Of a DNA stretch of 64,000 bases, positions 52,862 through 59,761 are shown piece by piece. A model generated the notes under the pieces. It made no database searches and was not told the origin of the DNA. It saw nothing but the letters and a program-made list of their open reading frames with translations. The translations under genes and the position numbers were made by a program. Each line of letters starts with the position of its first letter. Within the stretch, counting starts at the first letter, position 1. Source of the DNA: Bradyrhizobium canariense (GTDB lineage: Bacteria > Pseudomonadota > Alphaproteobacteria > Rhizobiales > Xanthobacteraceae); assembly GCF_019402665.1 (NCBI RefSeq), contig NZ_VSST01000028.1, positions 1-64,000 on the forward strand, read 5' to 3'.

Positions 52862-53326
52862 TTGTCCGTGACGACGCCGAAAGGCCCGCAGCTCGCGGTG
52901 CTGCCGACAGCAGCCGAGGACGAAGCCCGCGCCAGGGCGCAGGTGCTCCAGCCGTCCGGTTGGCCGGTGCCGAAAGGCTATGCCAACGGCATGGCCGCCG
53001 AGGGACGCATCGTCGTCACTGGCGGCGTCATCGGCTGGGATGCCGAGGAGCGTCTCGCGGAGGGTTTTGTCGCGCAGGTGCGCCAAACCCTGAGCAACAT
53101 CGCCGCGATCCTTGCGGAGGCCGGCGCGCAGCCCGAGCATCTGGTGCGCCTGACCTGGTACGTCGTCGACATGGACGAGTACCTGACGAACCTGAAAGAG
53201 CTCGGCAAGGCCTACCGCGCCATCTTCGGCGCGCACTATCCGGCGATGGCGCTGGTTCAGGTCGTCCGCCTCGTCGAGAAGGCGGCGCGAGTCGAGATCG
53301 AGGCCACCGCCGTCATTCCGCGCTGA
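52862..53326 (+). CDS. RidA family protein (enamine/imine deaminase-like)
   Basis: A 154-residue YjgF/RidA protein. GVIGWDAEERLAEGFVAQVR, LVRLTWYVVDM and a C-terminal ARVEIEATAVIP with the conserved Arg and Glu fit the active subgroup. RidA hydrolyses enamine or imine intermediates to ketones and ammonium. Reduced 2-aminobenzoyl-CoA is an enamine, so a dedicated role in ammonium release is attractive (inference). Start is TTG with GAGAGGGATAGAG before it. Likely co-transcribed with the ligase. Confidence 0.82.
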   Translation: MSVTTPKGPQLAVLPTAAEDEARARAQVLQPSGWPVPKGYANGMAAEGRIVVTGGVIGWDAEERLAEGFVAQVRQTLSNIAAILAEAGAQPEHLVRLTWYVVDMDEYLTNLKELGKAYRAIFGAHYPAMALVQVVRLVEKAARVEIEATAVIPR

Positions 53327-53344
53327 ACTGCGATCGGTGCGCGC

Positions 53345-53386
53345 TCAGCTTGCCTTGGTCAGCTTGCCTTGGTCAGCTTGCCTTGG
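53345..53386. repeat. Three 14-bp tandem repeats at the end of the CBS gene
   Basis: TCAGCTTGCCTTGG repeated three times exactly (53345-53386). The unit is not a multiple of three and one copy carries the stop codon of the minus-strand gene, so changes in copy number leave the protein intact. Confidence 0.85.
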
Positions 53387-54101
53387 CGAGGTCATCGTCC
53401 TCGGGTGAGTTCAGATATATTCCTGACATGGTGTCGACCCAGCAGAGATGGTCATGCACCTTCTTCACGCCGTTGACGTTCTCCGCTGCGACGACCGCGG
53501 CCTGTCGCACGCGCTCCTCGGTGATGACGCCGCTGAGATGAACGATTCCGTCGCGGACGATGACGTTCAGCCCGAACGGGCACCAGTCGTTCTTCTCCAT
53601 GGTATCGATGATGCGGCTGCGAATGTGATCGTCGTCCGCGGTCGGGTCGGGTACGTCTCGGGCGAGGTCCGCCACCGCCTGGAGCAGGTTCGCGCGCGAC
53701 ACGATGCCGACGATCTTGTCGCCGCGGATCACCGGTAGACGCTTCACATTGTTCCGTTCCATGAGATCGACGATCTCGGCGAGTGCCGTATCCTCGGTGA
53801 TGGTCACTGGTGAAGGGGTCATCACCTCCGAGACCTTGCGGCCGTGCTCGTGGACGAAATCGCTGGCCGATTTGCCGGATCCGAGAACGAACCGCAGCCA
53901 GCGCCCGCGCTTGCGTCCGGTGCCGATTTCGCTGCGGCGGATGAAGTCGCCTTCCGAGACCACGCCGATCAGTTTGCCGGCATCGTCGACGACGGTGAGA
54001 CCGCTGACATGCCGCTTCAGCATGATGTTTGCCGCCTCGACGATGCTGGTGTCTGGGGTAACCGAGATGACCGATCGGGTCATGATCTGATGGGCGCGCA
54101 T
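53373..54101 (-). CDS. CBS-CBS-BON domain protein
   Basis: A 242-residue cytosolic protein. Two CBS domains (about 5-60 and 93-150; MTRSVISVTPDTSIVEAANI, VMTPSPVTITEDTALAEIVD) bind adenine nucleotides. A BON domain follows (about 165-235). This architecture is widespread in rhizobia and often sits in low-oxygen gene groups. ATG at 54099-54101 begins the first CBS domain. The FixK box at 54166 predicts a start site near 54131. Confidence 0.87.
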   Translation of the reverse strand: MRAHQIMTRSVISVTPDTSIVEAANIMLKRHVSGLTVVDDAGKLIGVVSEGDFIRRSEIGTGRKRGRWLRFVLGSGKSASDFVHEHGRKVSEVMTPSPVTITEDTALAEIVDLMERNNVKRLPVIRGDKIVGIVSRANLLQAVADLARDVPDPTADDDHIRSRIIDTMEKNDWCPFGLNVIVRDGIVHLSGVITEERVRQAAVVAAENVNGVKKVHDHLCWVDTMSGIYLNSPEDDDLAKAS

Positions 54102-54165
54102 GCCGGACTCCGCTGGCTTGTCGAATGTCGATGCGGGGAGCCTAGCTCTGGCGTCGTGCTGCGGC

Positions 54166-54179
54166 TTGACGCAGGTCAA
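54166..54179. promoter_or_regulatory. FixK/FNR box before the CBS-BON gene
   Basis: TTGACGCAGGTCAA. Centre lies 71 bp before the ATG at 54101; an activator at -41.5 gives a transcription start near 54131. Confidence 0.75.
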
Positions 54180-54229
54180 AGGATGAATCGGGCTCTTCCC
54201 GGTTGAGCAATCGTGATCGATGCCCGGAC

Positions 54230-54243
54230 TTGATGCAGCTCAA
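54230..54243. promoter_or_regulatory. FixK/FNR box before the PHA synthase gene
   Basis: TTGATGCAGCTCAA. Predicted transcription start near 54278, 32 nt before ATG 54310. Confidence 0.68.
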
Positions 54244-54309
54244 CGCGCTTCCCAAGCCTCGCCATATCCTGCTGCCACGCCGCCAAGAAGCGGGCAGGAA
54301 CATTCAGCC

Positions 54310-56154
54310 ATGAGCGTCGTGCAGATATTTCCACGGGCCGAAGAGCCGTCCGCGCAGGCTCTCTCCGTCAGTCCTGTTGTTGAGCCCGAAGCCTCTACGA
54401 CGGCCCCCGAAGCGCTGGCCGGAATGCCCGTCGCTGCCGATCCCCTGCCTGTATCGGAGCCATACCCTCTTGACCGCGCGTTTCATGCGATGCTGGCGCG
54501 GTTGACGGGCGGGATTTCGCCGCTGGCCTTGTCGCTCGCCTGGCTCGATTGGAGCTCTCATCTGGCTGCGGCGCCCCAGCGTCGGGTGGAGATGTCGCGC
54601 AGGCTTCGCGACATGGGCCAGTTTGTGGAAGCCGCCGCGCATGCGACGTCGCAAAAGCCGTGGTCCGTGATTGCGCCGCAGGGGCGGGATCGTCGCTTCA
54701 GGGGGCCAGAGTGGGAGGCCGCACCGTTCAATCTGCTTGCGCAGGCATTCCTGCTCGGAGAGCGCTGGTGGCACGATGCCACGACCGGCGTACGTGGCGT
54801 GTCGCATGCAAATGAAGCCATCGTCGAATTCTCGATGCGCCAGATGCTCGACATGCTGGCGCCGTCGAACTTTGCGGCGACCAATCCGCAAGTGCTGGAG
54901 AAGGCGTTCCGGAGCGGCGGGGAGAATTTCGTATTCGGCTGGCAGAACTGGTGCAGCGACCTGATGCGCCTGCTCTCCGCCTCTAGGCCCGCGGGTGACG
55001 AACAGTTCATCGTCGGCGAGACGGTCGCGGCTTCGCCGGGCAAGGTCGTTTATCGCAACGCGTTGATCGAGCTGATCCAGTACCAACCCACGACTGCGCA
55101 AGTGCGACCCGAGCCAATCCTGATCGTGCCCGCCTGGATCATGAAGTACTACATCCTCGATCTGTCGCCGCAGAATTCTCTGGTGAGATATCTGACCGGT
55201 CAGGGCTTCACCGTATTCGCGATTTCCTGGCGAAATCCGGATGCCAAAGACCGGGATGTCGCCTTCGACGACTATCGCAAGCTGGGCGTCATGGCGGCGC
55301 TGGACATGATCGGCCGGATCCTGCCGGGCCGGAACACCCATGCGCTCGGCTACTGCCTGGGCGGCACATTGCTGTCGATCGCCGCGGCCGCGATGGCACG
55401 CGACGGCGACAAGCGACTGTGCACGATCACCCTGCTTGCCGCACAGACGGATTTCACCGAGGCCGGCGAGCTAACGCTCTTCGTCAACGAGAGCCAGGTC
55501 GCCTTTCTCGAGGACCTGATGTGGCAGCGGGGCTATCTGGACACGACGCAGATGGCCGGCGCGTTCCAGCTGTTGCGCTCCAACGAACTGATCTGGTCGC
55601 GGCTGTCGCATGACTATCTGATGGGCGAGGGTGCGCCACCGAGCGACCTGATGGCCTGGAACGCCGACGCCACGCGGCTGCCCTATCGCATGCACTCGGA
55701 GTATCTGCGAAAGCTATTCCTGGGCAACGATCTGGCCGAGGGCCGCTATCGTGTCGACGAGAAGAGTGTCTCGCTTTCCGAGATCCATGCGCCGATGTTC
55801 GTGGTCGGCACGCTCGCCGATCACGTGGCGCCGTGGCGATCCGTCTACAAGATCCACTATCAGGTCGATGCCGACGTGACCTTTGTGTTGACCAGCGGCG
55901 GCCACAATGCCGGCGTCGTTGCGGCGCCGGACGAGCCCGGCCACAGCTATCAAGTGCTGATCAAGGCTGCCGATGCGCCCTATGTCGGCCCGGACGAATG
56001 GCTGAAGCTGGCACCGCAAGTCGAGGGATCGTGGTGGCCAGAATGGGCCGAACGGCTGGCCGCACACTCCGGGGCGCCCTGCGATCCGCCGCAGATCGGA
56101 GGCGGAGACCTTGACGGTCTGCCGGACGCGCCGGGAGACTACGTCCACACCTAG
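54310..56154 (+). CDS. phaC: Poly(3-hydroxyalkanoate) synthase (class I PhaC type)
   Basis: A 614-residue PHA polymerase. The lipase-like box GYCLGGTLL holds the catalytic cysteine, with Asp in GTLADHVAPW and His in TSGGHNAGVV completing the triad. It polymerises 3-hydroxyacyl-CoA into storage granules. N-terminal 60 residues are Ala/Pro-rich and variable. The first ATG frame extends to 54220, but 54310 gives a more regular start (AGGA 11 bases before). A phasin gene lies at 1331. Overlaps the convergent CHAD gene by 4 bp at its end. Confidence 0.88.
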   Translation: MSVVQIFPRAEEPSAQALSVSPVVEPEASTTAPEALAGMPVAADPLPVSEPYPLDRAFHAMLARLTGGISPLALSLAWLDWSSHLAAAPQRRVEMSRRLRDMGQFVEAAAHATSQKPWSVIAPQGRDRRFRGPEWEAAPFNLLAQAFLLGERWWHDATTGVRGVSHANEAIVEFSMRQMLDMLAPSNFAATNPQVLEKAFRSGGENFVFGWQNWCSDLMRLLSASRPAGDEQFIVGETVAASPGKVVYRNALIELIQYQPTTAQVRPEPILIVPAWIMKYYILDLSPQNSLVRYLTGQGFTVFAISWRNPDAKDRDVAFDDYRKLGVMAALDMIGRILPGRNTHALGYCLGGTLLSIAAAAMARDGDKRLCTITLLAAQTDFTEAGELTLFVNESQVAFLEDLMWQRGYLDTTQMAGAFQLLRSNELIWSRLSHDYLMGEGAPPSDLMAWNADATRLPYRMHSEYLRKLFLGNDLAEGRYRVDEKSVSLSEIHAPMFVVGTLADHVAPWRSVYKIHYQVDADVTFVLTSGGHNAGVVAAPDEPGHSYQVLIKAADAPYVGPDEWLKLAPQVEGSWWPEWAERLAAHSGAPCDPPQIGGGDLDGLPDAPGDYVHT

Positions 56155-57122
56155 TCCTCAGGCTGCGCATTCGGCGCAAGGTCGGCGGAGCGGAACGGCT
56201 TGGCCTTGTCGAGTTTCCGGTAGGCGCGCGAGGCGGTCCGCAACAGTTTCTTTTCGCGCTTGCGGTTGAGGAAGCGAATGCCCGCCTCGGGGACGGCCCC
56301 GTTCAATGACGCCGCCAGGGTTTGCCCCCGCGCATCGTCGTTCAATCGCCCGAGGGATTTTTGCGCCTTGCGCAATTGCTTGAGGATCGACTTCTGCTTC
56401 GTCAGCGATTCGTCGGCGAACAGGTCGTCCAGGGACTCGATCGAATAGGTCAGTCGTTTGTTGAGAAGCCGCAGCTTGTGCCGTTTCTCGACGTCGAGCT
56501 TGCGGAGCTTGCGTGCTTTCTTGAGCAGCGTTTTTTCCCATTCCGTGAGTTTCACTGTTGCGTGGTCGGCGAGCGTGCAGCGGCGTAGCCTAATAGCTTC
56601 CTTGCTGCGCCGGGTCGACCAGGGGCCGCTCTCGATCCAGGCTGAGGTCTGCTCGACGAGCCGGCGATACCGCGCGGATTGCAGCGCGCGCGCCAACTGG
56701 CGATGGCTCTCGGCGCGCTTCTCGTCCCAATGCTGGAGCTCGGCAATCACGGTCAACTCGCCTCCACTCTCGGCGATGACCCGCTCGATCGCCACGTCGA
56801 GGTCCCGGACCATGCCGAGCTGGCTGTTCAGCCATTTCAGTTCGGTCCAGACCTCCGGCCGAAGGGCATCATCGACCATCGGCGAGAAGAAGCGGATGGC
56901 GGTGCGCAGATGCGTCAGTGCAATCCGGATCTGGTGCAGTGCCTCGGGATCGCCGCGGCAGGTGCCGTCATGCTGCGCGAGAACGGCGGCGAGGTGACGG
57001 CGGGCGACGATCCGGAACGCGGTGTCGCAGACCATGCCGGGGCTGAGGCGGCCGGGCAGGGCATTGCGCCTCGCCGCAGGCTTGACGCGCGCGGCCGTCG
57101 AACTCGTGCTGGGTCGCGCCAT
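56151..57122 (-). CDS. CHAD domain protein (polyphosphate-binding type)
   Basis: A 323-residue basic helical protein. CHAD histidines appear in HQIRIALTHLRTAIRFF and later basic helices (RRSKEAIRLRRC, KKARKLRKLDVEKRHKLR). CHAD domains bind polyphosphate granules in vivo in other proteobacteria. It follows the kinase-like gene by 12 bp and probably shares its promoter. Adjacent PHA synthase suggests granule coordination. Confidence 0.84.
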   Translation of the reverse strand: MARPSTSSTAARVKPAARRNALPGRLSPGMVCDTAFRIVARRHLAAVLAQHDGTCRGDPEALHQIRIALTHLRTAIRFFSPMVDDALRPEVWTELKWLNSQLGMVRDLDVAIERVIAESGGELTVIAELQHWDEKRAESHRQLARALQSARYRRLVEQTSAWIESGPWSTRRSKEAIRLRRCTLADHATVKLTEWEKTLLKKARKLRKLDVEKRHKLRLLNKRLTYSIESLDDLFADESLTKQKSILKQLRKAQKSLGRLNDDARGQTLAASLNGAVPEAGIRFLNRKREKKLLRTASRAYRKLDKAKPFRSADLAPNAQPED

Positions 57123-57134
57123 TTGCAGATTGCC

Positions 57135-58667
57135 TTACTTGCTCTCGGCGATCGCGTCCCGGCAGTTCTGGAGCGTCTGCTCTTGCGTCCCGGATGCATC
57201 GATGGTCGCCCAACCGATATGGCCGATATTATAGTGCTCTTGCCGCGCGGCAACCTCTTGCGTGGCGTCGGATGCGTCGCCCCGGCGGGCTCCGATCCGC
57301 GCCTGCCGGGTCGCGAGGTCCGCAACCAGAAATAGGCCGCTCAGCGGCACGTTGCGCTCGCGCGCCAGTGCGGCGACTGTGTCTCGTTCGCCCTCGCGGG
57401 CGAACACGCCGTCGATGATCGCTGAATGGCCTTGCGCCAGCACCCGCCCGGCGTGACGAGCCAACATGTCGTAAACGCGGGCCGTGACCTCCGGCGTGTA
57501 TGCGGATGCCGGCAGCCGGTCCGTGTCATCGACCCCGAACATCTGCTTGCGGACCAGGTCGCTGCGCAGCACGACGGCGCCCGGCTGCGGCGTAACGTCC
57601 GGCGCGAGCGCGCGTGCCAAAATCGTCTTTCCGGTGCCTGACAGTCCGCCGATTGCAATCAGCCGGGGGGCGGGCGGCTGGATCAACGCGCGCGCAAGGC
57701 CAAAATAGCGCCGTGCCCCGTCGAGAATGCTGGGATCATCAGAATGCGGCGGCTTCAGCCGTGCCAGCGCGACCTGGGCGCGGATCGCCGCCCGGACGGA
57801 CATGAACAGCGGCAGTGCGGAGAGCGCGTCGAGATTTTCGACCGGAGTCGCGGCGAGATAGCGGTTCAGCACGATGTTGGCCGCCCGTGGTTGATCGTGG
57901 TGCACCAGGTCCATTAATCCGAATGCGAGATCGTAGAGCACGTCGGTGGTTGCCATCTGGGCGTCGAACTCGATGGCGTCGAACAGCACCGGCCGCTCGT
58001 CGATCGACACGATGTTCGCGAGATGCAGGTCGCCATGGCAGCGGCGCACGAAGCCTTGACGGCCGCGCTCTTCGAGCAAAGGCCGGAGGCGGAGGAACAT
58101 TGCGTGCGAGTCTCTGCCCAGTTCTGCGATCTCTTCGCCTTCGAAATGATTGCCGGTCCGCAGGCCATTGCTGTTGCCATCGATCAGGCCGGGGATGGCG
58201 GAAACCCACGCCTCGCCGTCGGCGCGAACAGCCCGCGCATGGGAAGCCACGATCGCGTCCGCGACAGCCGAGGCAAAAGTGTCATCCAGCGCTCCGGCCT
58301 TTGCCAGATGATCCAGCGTCCGGCTTTCGTCGAAGCGCGACATCTCGACCGCATACTCGATCGGCCGGCCGCTTCCGTCGACCTTCACCGATCCATCGGG
58401 CGCTTCCGTGATCGCCACGACGCGGTGATAGATCTGCGGCGCCAGCGGCCGGTTGATCCTGATCTCCTCGTCACAGGCCGCCTTGCGCTTCTCGAGCGTC
58501 GAATAATCGAGGAACGGAAATTGCACGGCGCGCTTGATTTTCAGAGCACGCTTGCCTTCGAGAAAGACCGAAGCTGCGTGCGTATCGATCCGCCTCACGT
58601 TCGGATGATCCGCGGAATTGGTGAGCGCCGCAAAGATCCGGTCCTGGGTCGCAGAATCGTCTGTCAT
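57135..58667 (-). CDS. Fused phosphotransferase-like and P-loop kinase protein
   Basis: A 510-residue fusion. The N-terminal half is an aminoglycoside-phosphotransferase-like fold (CHGDLHLANIV, then LFDAIEFD). The C-terminal half is an AAA_33-type nucleotide kinase with P-loop GGLSGTGKTILARALA. Substrate unknown. Several ATG lie upstream in frame (58727, 58823), but the FixK box predicts transcription from near 58715, so ATG at 58665-58667 is favoured. Confidence 0.82.
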   Translation of the reverse strand: MTDDSATQDRIFAALTNSADHPNVRRIDTHAASVFLEGKRALKIKRAVQFPFLDYSTLEKRKAACDEEIRINRPLAPQIYHRVVAITEAPDGSVKVDGSGRPIEYAVEMSRFDESRTLDHLAKAGALDDTFASAVADAIVASHARAVRADGEAWVSAIPGLIDGNSNGLRTGNHFEGEEIAELGRDSHAMFLRLRPLLEERGRQGFVRRCHGDLHLANIVSIDERPVLFDAIEFDAQMATTDVLYDLAFGLMDLVHHDQPRAANIVLNRYLAATPVENLDALSALPLFMSVRAAIRAQVALARLKPPHSDDPSILDGARRYFGLARALIQPPAPRLIAIGGLSGTGKTILARALAPDVTPQPGAVVLRSDLVRKQMFGVDDTDRLPASAYTPEVTARVYDMLARHAGRVLAQGHSAIIDGVFAREGERDTVAALARERNVPLSGLFLVADLATRQARIGARRGDASDATQEVAARQEHYNIGHIGWATIDASGTQEQTLQNCRDAIAESK

Positions 58668-58749
58668 TCCAACTGGTACGTCCAGATGCGTCGGAAGGCG
58701 GCTCGCTCCGCGATCAGGGTAATCCATAGAAGCAGATCGCGGCCAGTCC

Positions 58750-58763
58750 TTGACTTCAGTCAA
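58750..58763. promoter_or_regulatory. FixK/FNR box before the phosphotransferase/kinase gene
   Basis: TTGACTTCAGTCAA, a perfect dyad. A -41.5 position reading left gives a start near 58715. Confidence 0.78.
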
Positions 58764-58800
58764 AGCCTGTCTCCTTTCCGACCGGTCGGAGTTCCCGGGC

Positions 58801-58814
58801 TTGACGAGGATCAA
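58801..58814. promoter_or_regulatory. FixK/FNR box before the universal stress protein gene
   Basis: TTGACGAGGATCAA. Predicted transcription start near 58849, 13 nt before the ATG at 58862. Confidence 0.78.
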
Positions 58815-58861
58815 GCGTCCCAACCAAAGCCGGCCTATTCTGGCGCCTGAGGAGAATCCCG

Positions 58862-59692
58862 ATGCCCATCAAGGACGTCTTTCTGCCGCTCGTCGGCCAG
58901 CCACGCGGCCCGGCCCTTGCTGCGATCGAGAAATGCGTGGCCGTTGCCGCCGACCTCGGCGCCAGGATTACCGCGCTTGCACTTGAGGAGGACGTCTTCG
59001 TGCGGCCGAAGGTAATGCTCCCCGATGCGGCCGAGGCAAACGGCTCGCTTGGGCTGGGCGACAGTCAGCATCTCCTGGATGCGTTCACCCGCGCAACCTC
59101 CCGGACCGGCATTCGCGCTCAAAGCCGGTTGGCCAAGGTGCCGGCAGACCAGATCGCGTCAGTCCTGGCCGAGCACGGACGCTTCAGCGATCTCACGCTG
59201 CTCCCCATGAAGCCGCACGACAGCCGAACCGAGCACATCATCGAGACGCTCCTGTTCGAATCCGGACGGCCAGTGCTGCTCTGCCCGGAGCAGCATGTGG
59301 ACGAACTGCGCCCGGAATTCGAGAACGTCATGATCGCCTGGGACCACTCTGCGCGTGCGGCGCGCGCGGTCGGCGACGCGCTGCCTATCCTTCAGGCAGC
59401 AGCCCTGGTCCGCGTGGTGACCGTGGCGGACGACAAGTCCGACGCGATCGTACAATCCGGGACTGCTCTGGTCGACCATTTGAGGGAACACGGGGTCTAC
59501 GCTTCGTTCGAAACCGTGGCGGGCGGCGGCAGCTCGATTGGGAAGGTGCTCGGAAGCTGGGCGAATTCCCATACCATCGATGCGATCGTGATGGGCGCCT
59601 ACCATCATTCGCGCCTGAACGAGATCGTTTGGGGCGGTGTGACAAAGACCGTCATTGGCGAACCACCGTGCTGGGTTATGCTCTCGTACTAG
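58862..59692 (+). CDS. Universal stress protein (two-domain UspA type)
   Basis: A 276-residue protein with two Usp-like halves. The second half has IDAIVMGAYHHSRLNEIVWG, the G-x2-G-x9-G type nucleotide-binding loop in modified form. Such proteins accumulate under low oxygen or starvation. TGAGGAGAATCCCG precedes the ATG. The acyl-CoA synthetase gene follows after 69 bp. Confidence 0.85.
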   Translation: MPIKDVFLPLVGQPRGPALAAIEKCVAVAADLGARITALALEEDVFVRPKVMLPDAAEANGSLGLGDSQHLLDAFTRATSRTGIRAQSRLAKVPADQIASVLAEHGRFSDLTLLPMKPHDSRTEHIIETLLFESGRPVLLCPEQHVDELRPEFENVMIAWDHSARAARAVGDALPILQAAALVRVVTVADDKSDAIVQSGTALVDHLREHGVYASFETVAGGGSSIGKVLGSWANSHTIDAIVMGAYHHSRLNEIVWGGVTKTVIGEPPCWVMLSY

Positions 59693-59761
59693 GCGGGTGG
59701 CCAGTTTATCGGCCTGATCGTCAACCATCGGAACCGCCACCGACCGGGCGCATTTGCTTTC

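Noticed and set aside
53345..53386. Possible CRISPR repeats
   Set aside because: Units are 14 bp, directly abutting, with no spacers and no cas genes.
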